Positions 8,318-16,953 of a stretch of DNA of 51,407 nucleotides are shown here, in pieces (within the stretch, counting starts at the first letter, position 1; each line of letters opens with the position of its first letter). Made by a program: the position numbers and the translations under genes. The notes below the pieces were generated by a model. The model was not told the origin of the DNA and ran no database searches. It saw nothing but the letters and a program-made list of their open reading frames with translations. The DNA lies in NCBI GenBank assembly GCA_018714205.1, contig DVNR01000003.1, positions 1 to 51,407 of the forward strand, written 5' to 3'. The stretch comes from Candidatus Aphodousia faecipullorum. Lineage in GTDB: Bacteria; Pseudomonadota; Gammaproteobacteria; Burkholderiales; Burkholderiaceae_F.

Positions 8318-8782
8318 TTGAAATACGATTCGAGTGATTTGAAAAGTTTAGGACTTAAAGCGACGATTCCGCGTCTGCGCATCTTAGATATTTTCCAGAA
8401 AGCAGCCTCGGAAGGAGAGCGCCATTTGACGGCTGACCAAGTGTTTTCAATGCTTAGAGACGAGGGTGAGGATGTTGGCTTAGCCACGGTTTATCGTGTT
8501 CTGTCTCAATTTGAGGTTGCCGGTATTTTGCGGCGTCATCATTTTGAATCTGACAGCGCGACGTATGAACTTGGAGAGCCGGAACATCATGATCACTTAG
8601 TGTGTGTTCAGTGCGGCAAGGTCGAGGAGTTTGTCGATGTGGAAATCGAACGCCGCCAACAAGAAATTGCCGATCGCTATGGATTCGCCTTGGAACACCA
8701 CACGCTTTGTTTGTATGGCATTTGCAAGGAATGCAGAGAGAAAAATCAGCAGAAATCACAGCAGGCGCAAAAGCCTCTGTAA
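8318..8782 (+). CDS. fur: Ferric uptake regulator Fur
   Basis: Fur is an iron-sensing dimeric repressor. The N-terminal winged-helix domain (LKSLGLKATIPRLRILDIFQ through GLATVYRVLSQFEVAGIL) and C-terminal metal-binding domain are complete. Metal ligands are visible in HHDHLVCVQCGKVEEF and in the CLYGICKEC cluster, which forms the structural zinc site. The likely start is TTG 8318 (MKYDSSDLKSLGLK): AAGGT lies seven bases upstream and the resulting N terminus matches the length of E. coli Fur. GTG 8309 is an alternative. The product is 154 residues. Confidence 0.93.
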   Translation: MKYDSSDLKSLGLKATIPRLRILDIFQKAASEGERHLTADQVFSMLRDEGEDVGLATVYRVLSQFEVAGILRRHHFESDSATYELGEPEHHDHLVCVQCGKVEEFVDVEIERRQQEIADRYGFALEHHTLCLYGICKECREKNQQKSQQAQKPL

Positions 8783-8792
8783 TTTAGACAAG

Positions 8793-8817
8793 GGTGACTT
8801 GTTGGTCACCTTTTTTT
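8793..8817. terminator. Bidirectional terminator between fur and recN
   Basis: GGTGAC (8793-8798) pairs with GTCACC (8805-8810) and is followed by seven T on the plus strand. It serves fur and lies at the 3' end of the convergent recN. Confidence 0.8.
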
Positions 8818-10495
8818 AGTTTTTGTAATGTTGGGCGATTTGTATCAGTTCTCTTGCGTTCTCGAGCGCTTTTTCAGTAACGTGCTCACCGCCTAACATT
8901 CTGGCAAGTTCCTGAACACGTTCAGTTTCTGCTAATGCGTTGACGCGGCTTACCGTGGTGGCATTCTCCTCTGACTTACTGATGTGAAGATGACTTTTCC
9001 CGTAGGCCGCGACTTGCGGCAAATGGGTCACGCAAAGCACCTGGCGCGTTAATGAAAGGGTTTTTAGCAGTTTTCCGACGACGTCAGCGACTGCGCCGCT
9101 GATGCCGGAGTCAACCTCGTCAAAAATTAAAGTATCCACTGGTGTGGCAGAAGAGGTGATGACCGCGATCGCCAAACTAATACGCGAAAGTTCGCCGCCG
9201 GAGGCCACTTTAGTTAGTGGTCTGGGGGTAACGCCTGTGTGGCCAGCCACGAGGAATTCACAATGTTCAAGCCCTGACGCAGAAGGATCCGTTTCTTTGA
9301 GAATCACTTCAAAAGAGCCTCCCTTCATAGATAAGGACTGCATCGCTTCAGTGACCTTCTGACCTAAATCTCTTGCGGCGTGTCGACGGAGTTGGCTAAG
9401 GCGCGTGGCGGCAGTCTTGTAGATTTGCCATGCGTTGCGTTCCTCGTGTTGTAGCGCTTCGAGATCTGAACCTTCCTGGAGGGTTTTTAACTTTTTCTCC
9501 GTTTCCTCGAGTTTTTCATACAGCGCTTCGGGAAGCACATGAAATTTACGGGCTGTATTGAAGTAAAGGGAAACTCGAGCATCGACCTCATCGAATCGAC
9601 TTTCATCGAGGTCCGTTCGATCACGGTAGCGTTCCAATTCCCTGACGGCGTCTTCGGCAATCGCCAGCGATTCATTCAGTTGTGCGGCAATTGCTCCGAG
9701 GTGTTCATCAACAGTTGCCAATGACTCGAGCGCTGAAGCGTGTTTAGACAAAATGTCAATCGCGCTCCCGTCGACTTGGGAAAGCTCCTCAGCCGCGATG
9801 TCAAGTTCTTCCAAAATATCGTGGGCATTCGCTAATCGCCGATGTTCATTATTGAGTTCTTCCCATTCATCTTTTTTGGGTGCAACCGCTGAGAGTTCCT
9901 CATATACCCATGCCAGTCGCTCTGCTTCTTCGGATAATTTTTGCGCATTAAGTTTTGCTTGTTCGAGTTGAGAGGCGGCTGTTTTCCATCGAGTAAACGT
10001 CTCTTTGACGTTATTGAGCTCTTCTCGATAGGCGCCGTACTCATCCAATAAATTAAGCTGTCCTGAAAGCTTTAGAAGTGATTGATGGGCATGCTGACCG
10101 TGAATGTCCAAAAGTCGCTCCCCTAAGCTTCGCAATTGCCCAGCGGTAACATTGATGCCGTTAATCCATGCTCGAGAGCGACCGCTTCTATCAATTGTTC
10201 GGCGCACAATGACAGTCCTTTCAATCAAATCGGCCTCATCGTCAACCAGCGCCTCGTTTTTAAGATAGTCATGGATTTTTTCGCTAACTTCAAAAATTGC
10301 GGAAATGTCCGTGGACTTCGCGCCTTCTCGAATGACTCCAATATCGGCCCGATCGCCTAACACCAACCCCAAGGCGTCTATCAAAATGGATTTGCCGGCA
10401 CCAGTTTCACCGGTTAAAACCGTCAGCCCAGGTTCAATCTCCAGCGAGAGTTGGGGCACGATGACAAAGTCTTTTAAAGAGAGGTGGGTGAGCAT
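8816..10495 (-). CDS. recN: DNA repair ATPase RecN
   Basis: RecN is an SMC-like ATPase that acts early in double-strand break repair. At 559 residues it is of usual length. The N-terminal ATP-binding half has Walker A GETGAGKS at 29-36. The central region (about 150-370) is a long coiled coil. The C-terminal half carries the signature ASGGELSRISLAIAVI and the Walker B LIFDEVDSGISG, followed by LCVTHLPQVAAYG. The gene starts 15 bases after the nadK stop on the same strand, so nadK-recN is probably an operon, an arrangement common in proteobacteria. No LexA box was identified upstream. Confidence 0.95.
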   Translation of the reverse strand: MLTHLSLKDFVIVPQLSLEIEPGLTVLTGETGAGKSILIDALGLVLGDRADIGVIREGAKSTDISAIFEVSEKIHDYLKNEALVDDEADLIERTVIVRRTIDRSGRSRAWINGINVTAGQLRSLGERLLDIHGQHAHQSLLKLSGQLNLLDEYGAYREELNNVKETFTRWKTAASQLEQAKLNAQKLSEEAERLAWVYEELSAVAPKKDEWEELNNEHRRLANAHDILEELDIAAEELSQVDGSAIDILSKHASALESLATVDEHLGAIAAQLNESLAIAEDAVRELERYRDRTDLDESRFDEVDARVSLYFNTARKFHVLPEALYEKLEETEKKLKTLQEGSDLEALQHEERNAWQIYKTAATRLSQLRRHAARDLGQKVTEAMQSLSMKGGSFEVILKETDPSASGLEHCEFLVAGHTGVTPRPLTKVASGGELSRISLAIAVITSSATPVDTLIFDEVDSGISGAVADVVGKLLKTLSLTRQVLCVTHLPQVAAYGKSHLHISKSEENATTVSRVNALAETERVQELARMLGGEHVTEKALENARELIQIAQHYKN

Positions 10496-10510
10496 AGGCG
10501 AGTTGTCCGG

Positions 10511-11395
10511 TTATTGTTTTTCTTCAGCGCCCGCGCTGGGCATGGAATTCCAGTAAAGCTTTTGTTGTAGCGTCTTGTAGTGATTGTGATTGAGTGGGTG
10601 CAAAAGGACAAAGCTTTTCGGTATTGACGTAATCCGCAATACGTCATCAATTTGCATGGAAAAGAAATCTTGCATGTCACAGTACACTGCCGCTTCTTTT
10701 GCGGCGATAAGTGAAATTTCCACAGTGCAATTGCCGGGAAGCACTATGGGGCGATTCGTGAGCGTGTGCGGCGCCACAGGAACCAACACCATGGCGTTTA
10801 AAGATGGGTGCAAAATGGGGCCGCCCGCAGCCAAGGCGTAAGCCGTTGAGCCAGTCGCAGTGGCCACAATGACGCCATCAGCGCGCTGTGTCGCCATGGG
10901 GGAACCGTCGACTGAAACGTTAAACTCCACCATGGAGCCGGCGCGTCCGTGCGTGATTCCCGCATCGTTGACGGCCGTCGCGGTGAAAACACATTTTCCG
11001 CGACGTAAAACTTTCGCTTCAAGCATACCACGAGTGTCTGCTGAGTATTCCCCGTGTAAAAGGGGAGGAAGCGTTTTGTGCATGTCTTTGAGCGAAAAGT
11101 CGGTAATGAATCCAAGTCGCCCTGCATTGATCGCAATCATTGGCAGGTGGTAACACGCCATGCGACGGGCAATGCCCAGGGTGGTTCCGTCCCCTCCGAT
11201 GATGATGATCAGATCGGCTTTTTGTCCCAATGTGTTGAGATCGTAACCAACGGCCCCCGGGATGTGCTTTGCCGTACTTTCTTCTAGTAGTGCCTGAACT
11301 CCTTCCTTTTCAAGGATGGAAAGGAGCAATTGCAACGCTTCCCCCATGGGTTCGGTTCGCTTGACAAAGATGGCGGCGGTTTTAAAGTCAGTCAT
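10511..11395 (-). CDS. nadK: NAD kinase
   Basis: NadK phosphorylates NAD to NADP using ATP. The 294-residue protein carries the family motif GGDGT at 67-71 and the NAGRLGF motif at 90-96; the later TGSTAYALAAGGPI stretch is the substrate-binding region. An in-frame TTG further upstream is rejected because it would put the start inside the fabI terminator, whereas ATG 11395 (MTDFKTAAIFV) gives normal length. It is the first gene of the nadK-recN pair. Confidence 0.94.
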   Translation of the reverse strand: MTDFKTAAIFVKRTEPMGEALQLLLSILEKEGVQALLEESTAKHIPGAVGYDLNTLGQKADLIIIIGGDGTTLGIARRMACYHLPMIAINAGRLGFITDFSLKDMHKTLPPLLHGEYSADTRGMLEAKVLRRGKCVFTATAVNDAGITHGRAGSMVEFNVSVDGSPMATQRADGVIVATATGSTAYALAAGGPILHPSLNAMVLVPVAPHTLTNRPIVLPGNCTVEISLIAAKEAAVYCDMQDFFSMQIDDVLRITSIPKSFVLLHPLNHNHYKTLQQKLYWNSMPSAGAEEKQ

Positions 11396-11404
11396 GTTGA
11401 AAAC

Positions 11405-11440
11405 GAAAAAAGAGCCGAACAATACGCCTTGTTCGGCTCC
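11405..11440 (-). terminator. Rho-independent terminator of fabI
   Basis: A perfect 9-bp stem, GAGCCGAAC (11412-11420) with GTTCGGCTC (11431-11439), is followed on the minus strand by six T. It lies between fabI and nadK. Confidence 0.88.
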
Positions 11441-11475
11441 GAGAGTTATCGGTTGTTCCCCGTTATTGTATACGG

Positions 11476-12267
11476 TTAGACATCCTCTGGTGCGTTAACG
11501 GCAACACAGTGGAAACCGGAGTCCGCATGGATGACTTCTCCGGTGATGCAGGTGGAGAGATCGGACAAGAGGAAAGCGGCTAAATTACCGATTTCTTCAA
11601 TTGTCACTGTGCGACGAAGCGGAGCGGAGTCTTCCATGATGTGTAAAAGCTTCGAGAAGTTCTGAATGCCCGAAGCCGCGAGCGTTTTAACAGGACCGGC
11701 GGAAATCGCGTTGCAACGGATGCCCTTGGGGCCGACTGAGCTGGCGATGTAACGGGTGCTGGCTTCCAACGCCGCTTTCGCCAAGCCCATTGTGTTGTAG
11801 TTCGGAACAACGCGTTCTCCACCCAAATAGGTCAAGGTGACAAGCGAGCCGTTGCGTCCTTGCATTAAAGGCAGGGCAGCGCGGGCGATTGCCGGGAAAG
11901 AGTAAGCGGAGATATCCATGGCGATCTTGAATGCGTCGCGGGTGCATCCTTCCAAGAAATCGCCGGCAATTGCCTCACGTGGGGCAAAGCCGATGGAGTG
12001 AACAACGCCGTCCAAGCATCCCCAACGTTCTTTGAGTTGTTCAAAAGTATTGTTGATCTGTTCGTCGCTGCTGACATCCATTTGCAAGACAATGTCGCTG
12101 CCGAATTCTTTTGCAAAACCGGTCAAACGCTCTTTAAAGCGCTCATTGGCATAAGAAAAAGCCAATTCAGCGCCTTCACGATGACAGCATTTTGCAATGC
12201 CGTAAGCGATGGAGCGGTTACTGACAATGCCGGTAATTAAAATCTTTTTGCCTTGAAGAAAACCCAT
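11476..12267 (-). CDS. fabI: Enoyl-[acyl-carrier-protein] reductase (NADH) FabI
   Basis: FabI reduces trans-2-enoyl-ACP in the last step of each fatty acid elongation cycle. The 263 residues match the family. The short-chain dehydrogenase fold shows the FabI-specific cofactor region GIVSNRSIAYGIAK (about 13-26) and the catalytic set Tyr147, Tyr157 and Lys164 (YNTMGLAK), equivalent to Y146/Y156/K163 in E. coli. SVGPKGIRCNAISAGPVKTLAASGI is the substrate-loop region. It has its own strong terminator downstream and is the only enoyl reductase in the window. Triclosan-type inhibitors act on this family. Confidence 0.95.
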   Translation of the reverse strand: MGFLQGKKILITGIVSNRSIAYGIAKCCHREGAELAFSYANERFKERLTGFAKEFGSDIVLQMDVSSDEQINNTFEQLKERWGCLDGVVHSIGFAPREAIAGDFLEGCTRDAFKIAMDISAYSFPAIARAALPLMQGRNGSLVTLTYLGGERVVPNYNTMGLAKAALEASTRYIASSVGPKGIRCNAISAGPVKTLAASGIQNFSKLLHIMEDSAPLRRTVTIEEIGNLAAFLLSDLSTCITGEVIHADSGFHCVAVNAPEDV

Positions 12268-12344
12268 GTCGTCCCCTCTAATAAGAAATTATTCAACTCG
12301 CTCATTGTATCAAGGGCAGGCCTTAGAGAAAAGCCTAAAAGAGG

Positions 12345-13868
12345 CTAATGCGGAATGCGAAGCCGCTGCCCGACCGATAGCGTGTTATCCGTGAGATGAT
12401 TGGCGTCCTTAATTGCGCTGACAGTTGTGCGATGGCGATTGGCGATCGTAAAAAGCGTATCACCTGCGCGAACTCGATAAGTGGTGTCTTGCAAACGCTT
12501 TCGTGTTCGGTCGGGGACTGCCAAACGCAAGCGTTGTCCGACCAAAATGCGATTATTTTTCAAATGGTTGTCTTTACGAATGTCTGCAGTCTTGATGCCG
12601 AAACGCGCAGCAATCTTTGACAGGCTGTCTCCTTTTCGGACTCGATAAGTGATGCGACGCTTCGTTGGTAGCGGTTCGAGTTTTAGTTGAGACTCGGATT
12701 CGCTTAAGGTGATTCCTTGAGCGAGGGCAACCGGGTCGTTGTTTTTGACCAACAATGTGCTGCCGTTTTGAACTCGCCGGTTTTTCGGAATTTTATTGGC
12801 GGCTCGCAACTCTTCTTCAGTCATCCCGAAACGCTTGGCGACGGAAGAGAGTGTGTCTTTACCCTGCATCGTGTAGGTGGACCAATTCGACAGCGGCTTT
12901 CCTGTTGCCTGCCAATTAATGAGATTTGAGACGAAGGCGTCAGCTTTCGCAGCGGGAATCAGGATTGATCCTTGGTGGGCTGCGACAACGACCGGGCGGT
13001 TATAGCCGGGATTTAGTAAACGAAATTCATCTAAGTCCGTTTCTGCTAATTGAGCCGCTGTCTCTAGATCCAAATCTCGATCCTTATTGACTCGGACAAA
13101 ATAAGGTTCATTGGGGATAGCCGGTAGTTCCAGACCAAACGCTTCTGGTGTGGCAATGAGACGTTTAACTGCCAAAAGTTTGGGGACATAGCGTTTTGTT
13201 TCACGAGGTAAACGCAAATGCATGAAATCAGTGGGTTCACCGCGTTTTCGGTTGGCTTCAATGGCACGACGCACGGTGCCCTCGCCGCAATTGTAGGCGG
13301 CAAGTGCCAAATGCCAGTCATTAAATTGAGCGTAAAGCGCGTTGAGATAATCAAGCGCGGCATGAGTGCTCTCAATGATGTCTAAACGCGCGTCGCGCCA
13401 ACTGGATTGACGCAAATTGAAAATATCTCCAGTTGAAGGCAGAAACTGCCAAAGACCCGCAGCTTTCGAGCGCGAGAGCGCTTCAGGTTGAAAGGCGCTT
13501 TCGATAAAAGGCAATAGCGCAATTTCAGTGGGCATGCCTCGCCGCTGCGTTTCAGACACAATGAAGTACAGATACATCCGAGCTCGCAACGCCATGCTTT
13601 GCGTGTAGTTGAGCGCCTGGGTGTAACGACGCAATTCCGCGTCAACGACGGTTTCGGGGAGATCATTTAAAGCAAATCCCTTGCGAATGGTCTCCCAGAC
13701 GGAATCTTCAGGCATCACGACGCGAGAGCGCGCTTCGCGCAACTCGACCGCTTGTGCCAATTCGTCTTCAATGGTGATATCGCCTAAAAGATCGATATAG
13801 TCAGTTGCGGCACTAACCGATGTGACGACAAGCGCCATCGGAATAAAGCAGATAAACTTTTTTAGCAT
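12345..13868 (-). CDS. mltD: Membrane-bound lytic murein transglycosylase D with three LysM domains
   Basis: This enzyme cleaves peptidoglycan glycan strands with formation of 1,6-anhydromuramic acid. The 507-residue precursor begins with a signal peptide (MLKKFICFIPMALVVTSVSA). The SLT domain spans about residues 90-210 with the catalytic glutamate in LLPFIESAF and SRSKAAGLWQFLPSTG. Three LysM peptidoglycan-binding repeats follow in the C-terminal third (YTMQGKDTLSSVAKRFGM, YRVRKGDSLSKIAARFGI, YRVRAGDTLFTIANRHRT). No lipobox cysteine is seen, so it may be soluble or anchored by the LysM domains. ATG 13868 is preferred over TTG 13886, which overlaps the fnr stop. Confidence 0.9.
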   Translation of the reverse strand: MLKKFICFIPMALVVTSVSAATDYIDLLGDITIEDELAQAVELREARSRVVMPEDSVWETIRKGFALNDLPETVVDAELRRYTQALNYTQSMALRARMYLYFIVSETQRRGMPTEIALLPFIESAFQPEALSRSKAAGLWQFLPSTGDIFNLRQSSWRDARLDIIESTHAALDYLNALYAQFNDWHLALAAYNCGEGTVRRAIEANRKRGEPTDFMHLRLPRETKRYVPKLLAVKRLIATPEAFGLELPAIPNEPYFVRVNKDRDLDLETAAQLAETDLDEFRLLNPGYNRPVVVAAHQGSILIPAAKADAFVSNLINWQATGKPLSNWSTYTMQGKDTLSSVAKRFGMTEEELRAANKIPKNRRVQNGSTLLVKNNDPVALAQGITLSESESQLKLEPLPTKRRITYRVRKGDSLSKIAARFGIKTADIRKDNHLKNNRILVGQRLRLAVPDRTRKRLQDTTYRVRAGDTLFTIANRHRTTVSAIKDANHLTDNTLSVGQRLRIPH

Positions 13869-13882
13869 GCTCTCAAAAAGAA

Positions 13883-14638
13883 TCAAACTTGGAGCATCTC
13901 AGGGTTTTGCCCCGAGACAATAGCTCTTAGTCCGTCAGCATCAATGATGTGAACGTGTTTTTGATTCACGGCAATCAAATTGTCGTGACCGAATCGAGAG
14001 AGAACGCGGCTAACCGTTTCGAGTTTAAGTCCCAGGTAAGAGCCGATTTCCGCGCGAGTCATTCGAAGGACAAACTCTGTGCGGGAATAACCGCGAGATT
14101 CGAAACGTTGAGCCAAGCTTAAGAGAAATGCCGCGAGCCGTTCTTCAGCGTGCATGGAGCCTAACAACAGCATCAAGCCGTGTTGGCGAACAATTTCGCG
14201 GGAGAGAATTTTCTGAAAATGAATGCTGTAATCGGGGATTTCGTTACAGGCAGCCAAAATCCGCTCATATGGAATCATACAGACTTCGGTATCTTCCAAA
14301 GCGACCACATCACATGAATACACATCATTGGCAATGCCGTCCAATCCCAGCAACTCGCCCGACATGTGAAAATTCGTGACTTGTTCCCGCCCGTCGCTGC
14401 TCATCACCGAGCTTTTTAAAAAGCCCAAACGGATTGCGTAGATGCAATCAAATTTGTCACCGGCGCGAAACAAAGGCTCTCCTCGTCGAATACGCTTGCG
14501 GGACGAGACCAAATCCTCAAGACGGTCAATGTCTTTTAAGGAGAGTCCGAGCGGTACGCAATGTTCACGAAGGTTGCAGTGTGAACAGTTCACGCGAAGC
14601 GTGGGCACTGCGTTGATCGTAGTGGGCATATTCGACAT
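13883..14638 (-). CDS. fnr: Oxygen-sensing transcription regulator FNR
   Basis: FNR is the global anaerobic regulator of the CRP family; an oxygen-labile 4Fe-4S cluster controls dimerisation. The 251-residue protein keeps all four cluster ligands: Cys18, Cys21 and Cys27 in CSHCNLREHC, and Cys120 in LEDTEVCMIP (equivalent to C122 in E. coli). The cNMP-like beta barrel spans about 45-140 and the C-terminal helix-turn-helix reads TRAEIGSYLGLKLETVSRVLSRF, which retains the ExxSR recognition pattern. A perfect FNR box sits in the divergent region toward hemN. mltD follows 14 bases downstream on the same strand. Confidence 0.94.
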   Translation of the reverse strand: MSNMPTTINAVPTLRVNCSHCNLREHCVPLGLSLKDIDRLEDLVSSRKRIRRGEPLFRAGDKFDCIYAIRLGFLKSSVMSSDGREQVTNFHMSGELLGLDGIANDVYSCDVVALEDTEVCMIPYERILAACNEIPDYSIHFQKILSREIVRQHGLMLLLGSMHAEERLAAFLLSLAQRFESRGYSRTEFVLRMTRAEIGSYLGLKLETVSRVLSRFGHDNLIAVNQKHVHIIDADGLRAIVSGQNPEMLQV

Positions 14639-14769
14639 GGGAAGCTAGCTTTAATTAGAAATCAATTAATTATCAAGAACCGAGTCTGTCCGTGTGTGTC
14701 GCTCTGTCTTTCAGTTTCTGGTAATAATTGCAAGGCAGAATACAATACGATTAACCAGCCGTCGGATCA

Positions 14770-14783
14770 TTGATATTTATCAA
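14770..14783. promoter_or_regulatory. FNR box upstream of hemN
   Basis: TTGATATTTATCAA is a perfect match to the FNR consensus TTGATnnnnATCAA. It lies 61 bases before the hemN start and about 130 bases from fnr, so it probably activates hemN under anaerobiosis. Autoregulation of fnr is possible. Confidence 0.85.
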
Positions 14784-14844
14784 ATAATCAACGGTGAAAT
14801 GATAACAGAACTTTAATCTAAATCAATAAAAGACATTTAATAAA

Positions 14845-16242
14845 ATGCTAACGATTGACCCAAACACCACAGGCGTGGAATTGCCATCCTTAGAGCTGTT
14901 GCAAAAATTTGATGTGCCTGCTCCGCGTTATACCTCCTATCCGACGGCAGACCGTTTTCAGAAAACGTTTACAGCGGCCGACTATGAGAAGGCTCTTAAA
15001 GAACGCGAAGCCGAAAAACCGCTAAGCCTTTATGTTCATATTCCTTTTTGCAATGACATTTGTTTTTACTGCGGCTGCAACAAGCAAGTCACTCGTGATC
15101 ACAGCAAAAGTGGCGAATACTTGGATGTGCTTGGACGAGAAATTGAATTGGTCAAGGAGCGCATTACTGGCAATACCACGGTCAGTCAATTGCATTTTGG
15201 AGGGGGATCGCCAACCTTCTTAAATAACGATGAAATTGAACGGGTGATGGCATTGATCACAGAACATTTCCCGTTGCAAGAGGGGGGAGAGTTTTCAATG
15301 GAGGTGGATCCACGAACCTGTCCTCCTGAAAAGGTTCAAACGTTGGCGAAAGTTGGCTTAAATCGCATGAGTTGCGGGGTGCAGGATTTTAACCCCGACG
15401 TTCAAAAGGCGGTCAATCGCATCCAACCTTTTGAAATGACGCGCGACACCATGCTGGCGGCTCGTGAAGCAGGTTTCCATTCGATCAACATGGATTTGAT
15501 TTACGGTTTGCCCAAACAAACTCGCAAGAGCTTTGAAAAAACGCTTGATCAAGTTTTGGAGCTATCTCCGGACCGTATTGCCCTTTATCACTATGCGCAT
15601 TTACCGCATATTTTTCCGCCTCAGCGCCGAATTCTCGATGCGGATTTGCCTTCGACGGTTGAGAAGGTTCACATCATGATGGATGCGATTACCCGATTGA
15701 CGCAAAATGGTTACCGTTACATTGGAATGGACCATTTCGCGAAGGTCACAGACGAGTTGGCCATTGCGCAAAAAGAAGGAAAGTTACAACGCAATTTCCA
15801 AGGTTATTCCACTCGTCCTGACTGTGATATGGTTGCTTTGGGCGTTTCAGCAATCAGTAATATCCATCATTGTTACGCTTGCAATCCACGAGATCTTCCG
15901 AGCTATTACGAAGCCATCCGCGAAGGGCGCTTAGCGACGAACCGCGGTTACAAGCTGTCAGAAGAGGACCAGTTGCGTCATGCGGTGATCATGACGATTA
16001 TGTGTCAATTTAAACTTGAGAAAGCGGAGATAGAGTCTCGCTTTGGCATTCATTTTGATGAGACGTTTGCCTATGAGCTTCGCAAGCTACGCAATTATGA
16101 AAAGGTTGGCTTGGTTGAGTTGACGCCTGAAGCGATTGTTGTCAGTCCGAAAGGCAAGATTTTTGTGCGGGCCGTCGCTATGCAATTTGACCGCTATCTT
16201 CGAGAGTCGGATCGAGCCGGTGGGTATTCAAAAATCGCTTAA
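14845..16242 (+). CDS. hemN: Oxygen-independent coproporphyrinogen III oxidase
   Basis: HemN is a radical SAM enzyme that converts coproporphyrinogen III to protoporphyrinogen IX without oxygen in haem synthesis. The radical SAM cluster motif is seen at Cys69, Cys73 and Cys76 (FCNDICFYCGC), with Cys78 adjacent as in true HemN. LHFGGGSPTFL is the SAM-binding GGxP region and MEVDPR follows. At 465 residues it is full length, with the C-terminal HemN domain. No Shine-Dalgarno is evident, but the N terminus LELLQKFDVPAPRYTSYPTADRF supports the start. The perfect FNR box upstream implies anaerobic induction. Confidence 0.95.
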   Translation: MLTIDPNTTGVELPSLELLQKFDVPAPRYTSYPTADRFQKTFTAADYEKALKEREAEKPLSLYVHIPFCNDICFYCGCNKQVTRDHSKSGEYLDVLGREIELVKERITGNTTVSQLHFGGGSPTFLNNDEIERVMALITEHFPLQEGGEFSMEVDPRTCPPEKVQTLAKVGLNRMSCGVQDFNPDVQKAVNRIQPFEMTRDTMLAAREAGFHSINMDLIYGLPKQTRKSFEKTLDQVLELSPDRIALYHYAHLPHIFPPQRRILDADLPSTVEKVHIMMDAITRLTQNGYRYIGMDHFAKVTDELAIAQKEGKLQRNFQGYSTRPDCDMVALGVSAISNIHHCYACNPRDLPSYYEAIREGRLATNRGYKLSEEDQLRHAVIMTIMCQFKLEKAEIESRFGIHFDETFAYELRKLRNYEKVGLVELTPEAIVVSPKGKIFVRAVAMQFDRYLRESDRAGGYSKIA

Positions 16243-16253
16243 TGATTTCTTTT

Positions 16254-16283
16254 GATTGACGCGGGTTTTCGCCCGCGTCAATC
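16254..16283. terminator. Convergent terminator hairpin after hemN
   Basis: A perfect 12-bp stem (GATTGACGCGGG at 16254-16265 with CCCGCGTCAATC at 16272-16283) has a six-base loop. It touches the stop of the convergent GNAT gene, and neither side has a strong T tract. Confidence 0.7.
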
Positions 16284-16824
16284 ATTCAAAAAAGACCTTG
16301 GGATAAACAATATCGCCTTTCATGTCGTCGAGACTGTTGGGTTGTAACGCTATTGCGAGACAACAGTCCATGTGATCGGGAAACGGCATCATGATGCCAA
16401 ACTCTGAGGCTCTTACATAGCCAAAGCGGCTGTAGTATCCCGGGTTGCCTAAGACGACAATTCCCTTGTAATTTAAGCGAGTTGCTTCGCGGTGAGCTGC
16501 GTTGACGAGTGCGCTGCCGATACCCTGTTTTTGCCAGGCTGGTGAAACCGAGAGTGGAGCCAGAGCAAGCAGTTTTCCTATTCGTTTATTAGAGACAACT
16601 TGCACTTCAGATAAAAGCACATGACCGACAATTTCTCTGTTTATCGATTCGGCGACTAGTGAAAGTTCTGGGATAAATTGGGGAAGCTTCCTCAATTTAT
16701 TCACTAGCTCGTGTTCGCTCTGATCGCTTTCTTTGACGTTAGAAAACGCTTCTTGGATTACTTTCTGAGTTTTGAGAATGTCTGAGGCGGTTTCTTGTCG
16801 TATAAAAATCGTGTCGTTATTCAA
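16282..16824 (-). CDS. YhbS-like GNAT N-acetyltransferase
   Basis: This 180-residue acetyltransferase belongs by appearance to the YhbS-like GNAT group. The acetyl-CoA loop is LSVSPAWQKQGIGSALVNAA (QKQGIG), followed by GIVVLGNPGYYSRFGYVRA, a segment characteristic of the group. The start is probably TTG 16824 (LNNDTIFIRQETASD), because AGGAG lies six bases ahead; the ATG 20 codons upstream has no such site and would add a non-conserved extension. The substrate is unknown. Confidence 0.8.
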   Translation of the reverse strand: MNNDTIFIRQETASDILKTQKVIQEAFSNVKESDQSEHELVNKLRKLPQFIPELSLVAESINREIVGHVLLSEVQVVSNKRIGKLLALAPLSVSPAWQKQGIGSALVNAAHREATRLNYKGIVVLGNPGYYSRFGYVRASEFGIMMPFPDHMDCCLAIALQPNSLDDMKGDIVYPKVFFE

Positions 16825-16886
16825 AAAAATCTCCTGGAAATATAAGACTAACGAGATTGTTGTCGGAAAGCGTATCCTTGTCAAAC

Positions 16887-16919
16887 AAAAACGCCCCCGA
16901 GGAATCCCCTGGGAGCGTT
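16887..16919 (-). terminator. Terminator of the first dcuC-like gene
   Basis: On the minus strand a GC-rich stem (16890-16898 with 16911-16919, one G-U) is followed by a T5 run. It ends transcription of the carrier gene that stops at 16954. Confidence 0.78.
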
Positions 16920-16953
16920 TGAATTAAAACTCTTAAGATCTATTGTCTAAATC

